From NCBI RefSeq assembly GCF_000428725.1, contig NZ_AUAM01000016.1:1-64000 (forward strand): a DNA stretch of 64,000 nucleotides. Direction: 5' to 3'. Position numbers and translations under genes: made by a program. The number at the start of each line of letters is the position of its first letter. Positions within the stretch are counted from its first letter, which is position 1. The notes beneath the pieces were generated by a model. That model saw only the letters and a program-made list of their open reading frames with translations, was not told where the DNA came from and ran no database searches. Below are positions 27,011-34,896 of this stretch, one piece after another. This stretch comes from Psychromonas aquimarina ATCC BAA-1526. Its GTDB lineage: Bacteria; Pseudomonadota; Gammaproteobacteria; Enterobacterales; Psychromonadaceae.

Positions 27011-28249
27011 TTAAAAGCAGGTTTTAAAAATATCTGTGACGTTATATTGATCATCAACGACTGCGATATTTTTCCATTTATCAAAGGTTAAGCAGGGATG
27101 GGAGGTGGAGAAGGCAATCATATCGCCTACCTTAATATCGTCATCATCGGGGAAAGTGAGAAAGGCATGCTGGTCCATGATTTGTGTTACCAGCCAATCT
27201 TCAGATGCCGGCTTTGCAGCTGTTTTCCCCGGTCTGTAATGCAGTTCGGCAGTCGGTAGACCCGCATCAAAAGCGACATCACGTTTACCCATAGCAATCA
27301 CTGCAAAACCCGGCTCAGGAATAGATTGCACATAGGTCCAAACCTCGAGTGCCGACTGCAAGTCACCACTGAGATCACAAGCGCGTTGATTACGTTGTAA
27401 GACGCTTTTTTGTGCATCTTGATAGATACCTGTATCATGGATCAGGTAACAACCTGGACGGATCACTGGAATAATCGCTTTATCTAATTTTGTATTCGCG
27501 AAGGTATCAGACACCACATCGTACCAGGCACTGCCGGCACCCGTTAAAATAATCTGTTCGCTGTCAAATGCTTTTCGGGTTAATAAACGATTACAGGCCT
27601 GGATAACATCAGCTAAAAATTCACGGATCAGCTGCTCTGCATTCTCACCATGGATAACCCCTTCATAAACTTCAATTCCAGTCAGCTTTAAACAAGGATG
27701 CAAAGCAATTTCTGCTGCTAGTTGATCAATTTGTGCTTCATTACGACAACCACAACGGCCGCCAGGTACACTAATCTCAATTAAAAGATTCAGTGTTAAC
27801 CCTGTTTGAGCAAAAAAGCGTGCTAACTGTTGTACATTTTCAACAGAGTCCACTAAACAATAAAACTCCAAGTCACCTGTTAATATCAGCTCAGAAACTA
27901 GACGCATGTTTTGTTTGCCCACTAACTGATTAGCCATAATGATACGTTTTAAACCATGTTGGTAAGCCGCCGCGACCTGCGGCACGGTGGCAAGCGTAAC
28001 CGCCCATGCACCAGCCTCTTTTTGTTGTAAAAAAAGATCCGGGGCCATGGTAGTTTTACCATGCGGAGCTAATTTAACCTGATATGAGTCAGCAAATGCC
28101 TGCATCCATTTGAGGTTGTTTTCAATACGAGAACGATAGATCACAGCTAACGGTAAGCTAAGATCTTCTTGAAGCAAATTCCATTGCTCAGCTGTTTCGC
28201 TTGCAATTCCTTTCGTCAAACTACTATCTTGATACTTAGTAACAGACAT
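27011..28249 (-). CDS. D-serine/D-threonine dehydratase-like PLP enzyme (fold-type III)
   Basis: This 412-residue cytoplasmic enzyme has an alanine-racemase-like N-terminal barrel. K65 in APHGKTTMAP should carry pyridoxal phosphate. The C-terminal domain ends with FSTSHPCLTFDKW, whose His and Cys bind zinc in eukaryotic-type D-serine dehydratase (DSD1). Annotated relatives are often called amino acid deaminase. It would turn a D-hydroxy-amino acid into a 2-oxo acid through an enamine/imine. RidA, which speeds hydrolysis of such imines, and a D-aminoacylase are encoded divergently next to it. The exact amino acid is not known. Confidence 0.85.
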   Translation of the reverse strand: MSVTKYQDSSLTKGIASETAEQWNLLQEDLSLPLAVIYRSRIENNLKWMQAFADSYQVKLAPHGKTTMAPDLFLQQKEAGAWAVTLATVPQVAAAYQHGLKRIIMANQLVGKQNMRLVSELILTGDLEFYCLVDSVENVQQLARFFAQTGLTLNLLIEISVPGGRCGCRNEAQIDQLAAEIALHPCLKLTGIEVYEGVIHGENAEQLIREFLADVIQACNRLLTRKAFDSEQIILTGAGSAWYDVVSDTFANTKLDKAIIPVIRPGCYLIHDTGIYQDAQKSVLQRNQRACDLSGDLQSALEVWTYVQSIPEPGFAVIAMGKRDVAFDAGLPTAELHYRPGKTAAKPASEDWLVTQIMDQHAFLTFPDDDDIKVGDMIAFSTSHPCLTFDKWKNIAVVDDQYNVTDIFKTCF

Positions 28250-28460
28250 ATTCCACCCGCCATTAATTAAAACAAGTTATCTTGAAATGGATAATGCCCT
28301 GCTAGAGGCCTAAGATCTACAGTCCTAAATCATAATGTAGATTTGAATCACATAGCTTTACTGTTGTGTGATAGTTTCAAACACTTTGATTTAAAACGTG
28401 CTTTTGCTCACGGTTTTTTTGTTATCATTATATTAATTTAACTTACGAAATTTAGAGGAA

Positions 28461-29333
28461 GTGATGATGAGCTACGAAATAGATATTGTTGCAGTTATCG
28501 GTGAGAGTTTTGGCCAGCTTCGCGATGCAGAGAAAAAAGTTGCCCAGGTTGTGCTTGCAGATTTAAATTTTGCAGCAAATGCAAGCATTAGTGAACTGGC
28601 GCAATCAGCGCAGGTAAGTGAAGCAAGTATTACTCGTTTTGCTAAAGCAATCCACTGCAAAAACGTACGCGACTTAAAGTTTCGTATTGCACAGTCAATT
28701 GCAGTGGGTGAGCGCTTTATCACCGATGTGAATGTTGAGCCTACGGGGATCTCGGGAATTTATGATTCCATTAAATCGGCTTTAGAGCATAACAGTCAAT
28801 TGATTACGCAGCAGTTAGTTGACCAGGCAACTGAAAAACTTAGCAATGCCAGGCAGATTTTTATTTTTGGTGTAGGTGGCGGTTCAACGGTATTAGCGCA
28901 AGAGATGCAGTATCGGTTATTCCGCTTAGGTTATGCCGCAACAGCGTATAGCGACCCAATGCTGATGCGTATGGCCGCATCAACTATCGACAGTAATGAT
29001 GCGCTTATTTGTTTATCAATGGGAGGTTATTCCCCCGATGTATTGGAGTCGGCTGAAATTGCCCAGCAGTTTCATTCTAATATTATCGCGATCACAAAAG
29101 CTGACACACCTTTAGCAGAAATAGCAGATGTATTACTGCCGATGGAACCTAAAGAGACGGATTATATTTTCAAACCTAGTGCATCGCGTTACGTGATGAT
29201 GGCTGCAATTGATATATTAGCTACGGAACTGGCAATTAAACATAAACGCAAGTCACGTGAAAAGTTAAGAAGACTAAAACAGAGTCTAGAAAAGCACCGT
29301 GGAGGTGTTGATCGCCAACCATTAGGTGATTAA
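28461..29333 (+). CDS. RpiR/MurR-family transcriptional regulator
   Basis: This 290-residue protein has an N-terminal RpiR helix-turn-helix (SISELAQSAQVSEASITRFAK, residues about 39-59, with typical KNVRDLKF after it) and a SIS sugar-isomerase-like domain from about residue 115 (IFIFGVGGGSTVLAQEMQ). Such proteins sense phosphosugars or related ligands; MurR senses MurNAc-6-P. It is divergent from the deaminase/GH20/porin genes across 211 bases and leads the D-aminoacylase-RidA-symporter genes, so it probably controls both arms. Start follows GAGGA; a second ATG three bases later is equally possible. Confidence 0.9.
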   Translation: MMMSYEIDIVAVIGESFGQLRDAEKKVAQVVLADLNFAANASISELAQSAQVSEASITRFAKAIHCKNVRDLKFRIAQSIAVGERFITDVNVEPTGISGIYDSIKSALEHNSQLITQQLVDQATEKLSNARQIFIFGVGGGSTVLAQEMQYRLFRLGYAATAYSDPMLMRMAASTIDSNDALICLSMGGYSPDVLESAEIAQQFHSNIIAITKADTPLAEIADVLLPMEPKETDYIFKPSASRYVMMAAIDILATELAIKHKRKSREKLRRLKQSLEKHRGGVDRQPLGD

Positions 29334-29376
29334 CTTTAAATGTGGTTTGTGATTCTATTTAACAAGTGAGAGTGCT

Positions 29377-30822
29377 ATGAGCCTTAAGTACGACCTGATA
29401 ATAAAAAATGCCGCAGTTATTGACGGTACAGGTGCTAAAACCTATAACGCAGATGTTGCCATTCTTGATGATAAAATCACTGCAATTGGTTCATTAAACG
29501 AGTTTGAAAGCCGCCGGCTAATTGATGCTTCTGGTTTTGTTTTAGCCCCTGGATTTATTGATGTGCATACCCACGATGATACTAATGTTATTCGTACTCC
29601 TAATATGCTGTCTAAAATCAGCCAGGGGGTAACCAGTGTTATAGTCGGCAATTGCGGTATCAGTGCCAGCCCGGTCACATTAGGCGGCGATCCGCCCGAT
29701 CCAATGAACCTTTTGGGGGGGCGGCAAGATTTTATCTATCCAACTTTTAAGCATTATGTAGCAGCCGTTGAGCAAGTTCAGCCGCGTGTTAATGTTGCTG
29801 CATTAGTGGGTCATACCGCACTGCGCAGCAATCACCTTAAAGATATATTTCAACCTGCTAGCGAATCTGAAATTGCAGTAATGAGCGAGCAGCTTAATCA
29901 GGCGATGTCACAGGGAGCATTAGGGTTAAGCTCAGGCCTGGCTTATGCCAGTGCCAAACAGGCTCCCATGGCAGAGGTCAAAGCCTTAGTAAAAGAGCTT
30001 GCTAAACATAATGGTATCTATAGCACCCATATGCGCACTGAGTTTGACGCGATTATTGATGCTATGAATGAAGCCTTTGAAACTGCGGAGTATGGCAAGG
30101 TCCCACTGATCATCTCCCACCTAAAATGTGCAGGTGCAGGTAACTGGGGGCGTACAACAGAAACACTTACATTATTAGAAGAGAAATCAAAAACACAAAA
30201 AGTAGCCTGTGACTGTTACCCCTATAGTGCCAGCTCATCCACGTTAGATCTTAAGCAGGTGACCAGTGATTTTGATATCTATATCACTTGGTCTGACAGC
30301 GAACCTGATATGGCCGGTAAGCTGTTAGCTGAAATTGCAGAATTATGGAACCTTTCATTAATCGATGCGGCAAAACGTCTGCAGCCGGCTGGTGCGGTTT
30401 ATCACGGTTTACATCCAGATGATGTAAAACGAGTTTTAAAATATAAACACACCATGATTGGCTCTGATGGTCTACCAAATGATCCTCATCCACACCCACG
30501 TCTTTGGGGAACTTTCCCTCGAGTTCTTGGTTTTTATAGCCGAGAAGAAGCCCTGTTTGAGCTGCCGGAAGCGGTTCATAAAATGACAGGCCTATCAGCC
30601 AGTGAATACCACTTAGCTAATAGAGGAGAGATCCAAATAGGAAATTACGCCGACCTGGTGTTATTCAACGCAAAAACTATTCGTGATAAAGCAACCTTTG
30701 AAGATCCAATTCAAAAGTCACTTGGCATCGAAAAAGTATGGGTGAATGGCCAGCTTAGCTATCACAAAGGGCAAATCACAGAAACTCGCCACGGGCGATT
30801 TTTACGACGTGTTCAGCAATAA
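29377..30822 (+). CDS. N-acyl-D-amino-acid deacylase (D-aminoacylase), amidohydrolase family
   Basis: This 481-residue enzyme has the metal-binding HTHDD of the amidohydrolase superfamily (residues about 64-68), the D-aminoacylase blocks GVTSVIVGNCG and SHLKCAG, and the C-terminal MIGSDGLPNDPHPHPR, with the catalytic aspartate in GSDG. It removes the acyl group from N-acyl-D-amino acids in the cytoplasm. It starts 43 bases after the RpiR gene and ends 44 before ridA, so the three form an operon. It supplies the free D-amino acid that the PLP enzyme at 27011 could use. Confidence 0.92.
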   Translation: MSLKYDLIIKNAAVIDGTGAKTYNADVAILDDKITAIGSLNEFESRRLIDASGFVLAPGFIDVHTHDDTNVIRTPNMLSKISQGVTSVIVGNCGISASPVTLGGDPPDPMNLLGGRQDFIYPTFKHYVAAVEQVQPRVNVAALVGHTALRSNHLKDIFQPASESEIAVMSEQLNQAMSQGALGLSSGLAYASAKQAPMAEVKALVKELAKHNGIYSTHMRTEFDAIIDAMNEAFETAEYGKVPLIISHLKCAGAGNWGRTTETLTLLEEKSKTQKVACDCYPYSASSSTLDLKQVTSDFDIYITWSDSEPDMAGKLLAEIAELWNLSLIDAAKRLQPAGAVYHGLHPDDVKRVLKYKHTMIGSDGLPNDPHPHPRLWGTFPRVLGFYSREEALFELPEAVHKMTGLSASEYHLANRGEIQIGNYADLVLFNAKTIRDKATFEDPIQKSLGIEKVWVNGQLSYHKGQITETRHGRFLRRVQQ

Positions 30823-30866
30823 AAACAACTGATTTTTAAATATAATAATTATTTTGGAGATAAAAA

Positions 30867-31253
30867 ATGACAATTAAACGTTTTGGCGCAGAAGGCGGTA
30901 CAGGTACCGGGGGTCAACATCTACCTTTTTCAAGTGCAGTAGAAGCTGGTGGTTTCCTATATGTATCTGGTCAAACGCCAATGACTGACGGTGAAGTTGT
31001 TGAGGGCGGAATCATTGAGCAGTCACGCTTAGCGATTCAAAACTGCTTAGATATTATGATCAATGCAGGTTACGAAACAAAAGATGTAATACATGTAAAA
31101 GTAGTTTTAACTGATTCTCGTTATTTCCAATCTTTTAACAAAGTATTCAAAGAAGTGTTTGGTGAGCATCCGCCAGCACGTATCTGTATGGTTTGTGACT
31201 TAGTTGTTGACGTTAAAGTTGAAGTTGATGTGACTTGTTATAAAGCGCCTTAG
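30867..31253 (+). CDS. RidA-family enamine/imine deaminase
   Basis: This 128-residue YjgF/YER057c/UK114 protein has the family's core order: GGFLYVSGQTP, the VVKVVLTD-like strand (VHVKVVLTDSRYF), and the C-terminal PPARICMVCDL block with the catalytic arginine and VEVDVTCYK. Canonical RidA hydrolyses 2-aminoacrylate from PLP-dependent serine/threonine dehydratases. Placement next to a D-serine-dehydratase-like gene gives it a direct job here. Starts after TTGGAGA. Confidence 0.92.
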   Translation: MTIKRFGAEGGTGTGGQHLPFSSAVEAGGFLYVSGQTPMTDGEVVEGGIIEQSRLAIQNCLDIMINAGYETKDVIHVKVVLTDSRYFQSFNKVFKEVFGEHPPARICMVCDLVVDVKVEVDVTCYKAP

Positions 31254-31287
31254 CTAGCAATACGGTTTTAATAATAAAGCCGCTTAA

Positions 31288-31324
31288 ACCTTAGTAACTG
31301 GCTTGATCACCTAGTTGCTAAGGT
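31288..31324 (+). terminator. hairpin between ridA and the symporter
   Basis: A 12-bp stem (ACCTTAGTAACT with AGTTGCTAAGGT, one G-T pair) with a 13-base loop stands in the 320-base gap. No clear T-run follows, so strength is uncertain. The rest of the gap (31325-31573) has no gene and probably holds a promoter for the symporter. Confidence 0.5.
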
Positions 31325-31573
31325 AAACAATAAAACTGGCAGCCACCCAGCAATAGGTTATTAAGGTTTAGCAAAAGCGCAAAGACGCTGCTGATAGCTT
31401 CTATCTCCCTTTTAACAATCTGTTATGTGGTTATGGAAAACGCAAAGTAGGACAGTAGCTTTTATTAGCTGCATCACGCAAGGATAAAGCAATCAGCTTT
31501 AGCGAATATATTAACTAGGTGACTCCTATAACTGACCTAGTAACAACTTTTACTTTGATAAATGGGATCTATT

Positions 31574-33082
31574 ATGAACAGCACACTCTTTTTAGGGGCT
31601 TTTTTTGTATATGTAGTTTTTTTAATTTGGCTTGGCTGGCGTGTTTCGCGCAATCAAAAAAGTGGTGAAGATTTTTTATTGGGCGGCCGAGGTTTACCTC
31701 TGTTTTTAACATTAGGTACCACTGTTGCAACCATGGTTGGAACCGGCTCTTCAATGGGAGCAGTTGGTTTTGGTTATGAAAACGGCTGGGCTGGCGCGCT
31801 ATACGGCATTGGTGGTGCAATTGGTATTTTATTAACAGCCTGGTGGTTTGCGCCAGTACGTAAGCTTCGCTTTATGACCATGAGTGAAGAGCTATCATAT
31901 TATGTAGGAGCTAATAAATACGTTAAAAATTTCGTAGGTGTGCTTATTTTTGTTGCAAGTATCGGCTGGTTAGGTGCACATATTTTAGGTGGCGGCATGT
32001 ACCTTGCCTGGATTGCCGATCTTGACCAAAATACTGCGAAAGTAATTATTGCCCTGGCTTTTGCTATCTATGTTGTTATCGGGGGGTACACAGCGGTAGT
32101 TTGGACCGATACTATTCAAGCAGTCATTTTGTTTGTTGGTTTCATCTTAATGGCATATCTCGCGGTTGATCAAGTCGGTGGTTTAGTTGCTTTATCGGAC
32201 GCGGTCACAGCAAGTGATGCAGGTTTCTTAGGTGTTAACCATTTAGGTGTTATTCCGGCTATTTCATTAGCTGCAGTGGTTGGCGTGGGGGTATTAGCAA
32301 CCCCATCATTCCGTCAACGCATTTATTCAGGTAAAGATGTCAGCACAGTACGTAAATCATTTGTTCTATCAGGCGGTTTATACCTTTTCTTCTCATTTGT
32401 ACCTGCCATTATCGGTATGGCTGCATTTGCCTTAAACCCAGAACTTGATAACCGTAACTTTGCATTCCCATATCTAGCAATTTCTGTATTACCAGCAGCC
32501 TTTGGCGTGATTGTCTTAATTGCAGGTTTATCAGCAACCATGTCTAGTGCAAGCTCAGATGCAGTTGCCGGTGTGACTATTTTATTACGTGATGTTTATA
32601 TTATGGTAATGGGCAGTGTACCGCCAAAAGACCAAATGATTACTTACTCACGAGCTGCCTTAGTAGTTGTTATTGCACTGGCTTTATTATTTGCCTTAAC
32701 CTCTGACGATGTGATTAGTTACATCACTAAAATGATCAGTACAGTTATGTCAGGTATGTTTGTATGTGGTGTATTAGGCCGCTTCTGGGGGCGTTATAAC
32801 TGGCAGGGGGCTATTGCAACATTAGTGGGAGCATCATGCGCCTCATTTGCATTAATACTTAACGACAGCTGGATGAGTTATTGGGGGAATCCAGTACTTC
32901 CATCAGTGGCAACAGCCTTTGTTGCAGGTATGTTCGTTAGCTTAATGACGCCGAAAAATGCAGTTAGCCATGAACAAGCGTTATTAATTTTAGATGAAGA
33001 ACGCTCAGTAATGGAAGGTGGTGATAATTCTACTGATGGTAAAAAACCAGCACCAGCAGCTCAAACTGCGCGTGAAGGTTAA
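31574..33082 (+). CDS. sodium:solute symporter (SSS family)
   Basis: This 502-residue protein has about 13 membrane segments with SSS hallmarks: GGRGLPLFLTLGTT, GWLGAHILGGGMYLA, YTAVVWTDTIQA and GLSATMSSASSDAVAG, the last being the sodium-site region. The start at 31574 is preferred because GGGA lies before it, while the ATG 12 bases upstream has no ribosome site. It is related to the pantothenate/proline/sialate transporters. Following the RpiR, D-aminoacylase and RidA genes, it may import the N-acyl-D-amino acid or a related acidic solute; this is inferred. Confidence 0.88.
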   Translation: MNSTLFLGAFFVYVVFLIWLGWRVSRNQKSGEDFLLGGRGLPLFLTLGTTVATMVGTGSSMGAVGFGYENGWAGALYGIGGAIGILLTAWWFAPVRKLRFMTMSEELSYYVGANKYVKNFVGVLIFVASIGWLGAHILGGGMYLAWIADLDQNTAKVIIALAFAIYVVIGGYTAVVWTDTIQAVILFVGFILMAYLAVDQVGGLVALSDAVTASDAGFLGVNHLGVIPAISLAAVVGVGVLATPSFRQRIYSGKDVSTVRKSFVLSGGLYLFFSFVPAIIGMAAFALNPELDNRNFAFPYLAISVLPAAFGVIVLIAGLSATMSSASSDAVAGVTILLRDVYIMVMGSVPPKDQMITYSRAALVVVIALALLFALTSDDVISYITKMISTVMSGMFVCGVLGRFWGRYNWQGAIATLVGASCASFALILNDSWMSYWGNPVLPSVATAFVAGMFVSLMTPKNAVSHEQALLILDEERSVMEGGDNSTDGKKPAPAAQTAREG

Positions 33083-33095
33083 TCTCAGAAATATA

Positions 33096-33119
33096 AAAGG
33101 GTTAGCATGCTAACCCTTT
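33096..33119 (+). terminator. perfect 24-base palindrome after the symporter
   Basis: Arms AAAGGGTTAGCA and TGCTAACCCTTT meet without a loop and lie 14 bases after the stop. The A-run before and short T-run within the stem fit a bidirectional terminator, though only three T residues close the stem. Confidence 0.6.
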
Positions 33120-33197
33120 GCAGCTAATAACAATAAGAGAATTACATTTTTTGGTGAGAGCATGATCGAATTTAGTAGCTCTGCATATTCCGCGAAG

Positions 33198-33283
33198 GTG
33201 AACACTGATTCCCGTTCCGGTTCAACGTGAACAGCTGATCTTTCAATACATTGCCTGTGCTCTTTTTTACCCTAAGTGTTCAC
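33198..33283. repeat. possible IS21-type terminal repeat fragment
   Basis: GTGAACACT at 33198 and its complement AGTGTTCAC at 33275 flank an internal GTGAACA copy and a GATTCCCGTTCC stretch. Repeated GTGTTCAC with CGGAAT-like spacers is typical of IS21-family ends, as I remember them. No istA or istB is present. The gap 33120-33416 contains nothing else I recognise. Confidence 0.3.
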
Positions 33284-33416
33284 CATGGGTCAAGATGTTT
33301 AGTTTTTTCCGCATTGATTCTCCTCTCAGTTTTAAGCGGTGTGAGTTGTGCATTATCCGGTCATAAAATGATGAGTTTGCCGTACGCTTTGTTAAGCTTC
33401 CCCTGTGTCAGGATAG

Positions 33417-33680
33417 ATGTCGATCCCTGAAAACTACAAATCCAAAAATAAATTCACACAACGGCAGGGGCAGTATCTGGCGTTCATATTTTATTACACC
33501 AGAATCAATGGCCGTCCCCCTGCTGAAGTAGATATACAAAATTACTTCGGAGTATCGTCAGCAAGTACGCATCAGATGCTTCGAGGATTAGCTGCAAAAC
33601 AGCTCATTAAAAAGGAGCCGGGTCAGGCACGCTCTACAGTAGTATTAATACCGCAAGATCAGCTGCCTGCCGATTGGTAG
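33417..33680 (+). CDS. small LexA-like winged-helix DNA-binding protein
   Basis: This 87-residue protein consists only of a winged helix-turn-helix of the LexA N-terminal type (FTQRQGQYLAFIFYYTRING, then the recognition region VSSASTHQMLRGLAAKQLI). There is no LexA protease domain. Small proteins of this kind are frequent next to mobile elements in marine gammaproteobacteria. A decayed sister copy lies 111 bases downstream on the other strand. Role unknown. Confidence 0.75.
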   Translation: MSIPENYKSKNKFTQRQGQYLAFIFYYTRINGRPPAEVDIQNYFGVSSASTHQMLRGLAAKQLIKKEPGQARSTVVLIPQDQLPADW

Positions 33681-33706
33681 TCAACTGATCATTTCTTTTT
33701 AGAAAA

Positions 33707-33724
33707 GGCACTAGCCCTAGTGCC
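33707..33724 (+). terminator. hairpin after the small winged-helix gene
   Basis: A perfect 8-bp stem (GGCACTAG with CTAGTGCC) is preceded by A residues. The T-run is absent, so termination is likely weak. Its right arm is the start of the 69-bp repeat copy B. Confidence 0.45.
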
Positions 33725-33785
33725 TAAACACAATGAAGATGATCGATTGAATTTACTTGAAGTCCGGTAACTGTTCTGTAGGAAT
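33717..33785 (+). repeat. 69-bp dispersed repeat, copy B
   Basis: Inverted relative to copy A at 22946-23014, with four differences in 69 positions. It lies between the intact winged-helix gene and its broken sister. Confidence 0.75.
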
Positions 33786-33791
33786 AAGTAG

Positions 33792-34000
33792 TTAAAGACT
33801 ACGTGCAGTTCTCGGCTGTTTTTGGATCAGTCCTTTTTCTCTAACGTGTTTATCATTTGATTTACGCTAGGAGGTGTGACCTTAAAGAACTTATGAAAAT
33901 CAGTGTGTGCAGGAGGAGTCCCGTTGAGCTTTGTATAGTGATAGATGTAGGCCAAATACTGGCCTTGCTTGTCAGTAAATGAAAATATGTGTTTGGGGAG
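33792..34000 (-). pseudogene. frameshifted, start-less copy of the winged-helix gene
   Basis: On the minus strand the frame reads FTDKQGQYLAYIYHYTKLNG, then PPSVNQMINTLEKK, clearly related to the 33417-33680 protein. After LEKK one base is missing in a run of A and G; the next frame continues GLIQKQPRTARSL and stops at 33792. At the 5' side the frame hits a stop inside the dispersed repeat (33995-34056), so no start codon remains. It is a dead paralogue. Confidence 0.7.
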
Positions 34001-34056
34001 TTAAGTAACGTTTTTCTGGGTTTACTTTGTTCCCGCGCGCAGAGCGTAGGAACAAG
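33995..34056. repeat. dispersed palindromic repeat, copy B
   Basis: It shares the leader GGGGAGTTAAGTAACGTTT with copy A (22603) in the same orientation, followed by a hairpin TTGTTCC...GGAACAA around CGCGCGCAGAGCG. It truncates the winged-helix pseudogene and ends 14 bases before the outer-membrane protein stop. Confidence 0.6.
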
Positions 34057-34069
34057 GTAAAGCTTCAGC

Positions 34070-34789
34070 TTAAAATGCATAGTTAAATTCTAAACGTGTG
34101 ATTGACTCATAGAGTTCCTCGTTGTAATTACCTACTTTCATATTGTTATTATGAAATAACCTTGCATTAAAACGTGGGGTTATTTGATAACTGACAGCTG
34201 TTTCTAAATCAAAAACACCTGTTTCGACGCCGTATAAACTAGTAGTATAGGCGGGGTTAAGGTTTATCCATAGCTTATCGGTAATGTTATATTTTGAATA
34301 CATTTGAGCGGTTGCTGTCATTGCCGATATAGAGACACCGTTAACTTTACCAAATTCATCAACATCATCACCAATCATCACACCTGCGTATAATCCTGGG
34401 TAAATAGTCAGTTTTTCGCTTAAAGGGATAGTCTGCAGTGCACCAAACGAAACATGTGCGGTTTCTGTATTTGTGTCATAATTTGCATCAATGCTGCCGG
34501 CAAAGCCCGTTTTTAGATTAACATTAAAATAACGCCCGCGTATTATATCCCCGCCTTCTTTGACATCTACAGTAATCATATGCGCGCTGTTTTCTGCCTT
34601 AGAGGGCAGCTGCAGTCCAAACTTTATATTTGCGCCTTTATTGCTGTAACCAATACCTGCTGAAGAATAAACAGCGGTTGGATCGCTCATGTCTGCCACC
34701 TCTTCCGGCTGGGCATTATCAGCATAAGCAATAGAGGTAAAAAGTGTACAGCCTGCAACTATCAGTGAGGTGCCGAATTGTTTTTTCAT
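34070..34789 (-). CDS. outer-membrane beta-barrel protein, unknown ligand
   Basis: This 239-residue precursor has a signal peptide ending in IAYA (about residue 23) and a C-terminal phenylalanine (LEFNYAF) after alternating strands, which points to an outer-membrane barrel. I recognise no named family. The start at 34789 is chosen because AGGAG sits before it and gives a normal signal peptide; an upstream ATG adds 23 unlikely residues. It is divergent from a LysR regulator with a palindrome in between (34866), so that regulator probably controls it. Confidence 0.7.
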   Translation of the reverse strand: MKKQFGTSLIVAGCTLFTSIAYADNAQPEEVADMSDPTAVYSSAGIGYSNKGANIKFGLQLPSKAENSAHMITVDVKEGGDIIRGRYFNVNLKTGFAGSIDANYDTNTETAHVSFGALQTIPLSEKLTIYPGLYAGVMIGDDVDEFGKVNGVSISAMTATAQMYSKYNITDKLWINLNPAYTTSLYGVETGVFDLETAVSYQITPRFNARLFHNNNMKVGNYNEELYESITRLEFNYAF

Positions 34790-34865
34790 TGTATTCTCCT
34801 GTAAATTTTTATAGATAATACAAGCGCTCTGGTTATACCTCCAATAAAGAGTTAGCATATCGTTT

Positions 34866-34881
34866 ATATCAAAATTGATAT
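34866..34881. promoter_or_regulatory. LysR-type operator in the divergent promoter
   Basis: Seven-base arms ATATCAA and TTGATAT flank two bases; it also contains the T-N11-A form expected of LysR targets. It lies 15 bases before the LysR start and 77 before the outer-membrane protein start. Confidence 0.45.
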
Positions 34882-34896
34882 TGCACAGGAGAGCTA

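Noticed and set aside
28330-28380. possible CRP sites in the RpiR divergent gap (AATCACAT, TGTGTGATAG)
   Set aside because: Each has one good half-site only and the spacing to a second half is wrong.
33862-34080. 72-codon minus-strand frame near the winged-helix pseudogene
   Set aside because: It is in another frame from the real homology; the correct reading is the frameshifted winged-helix copy.
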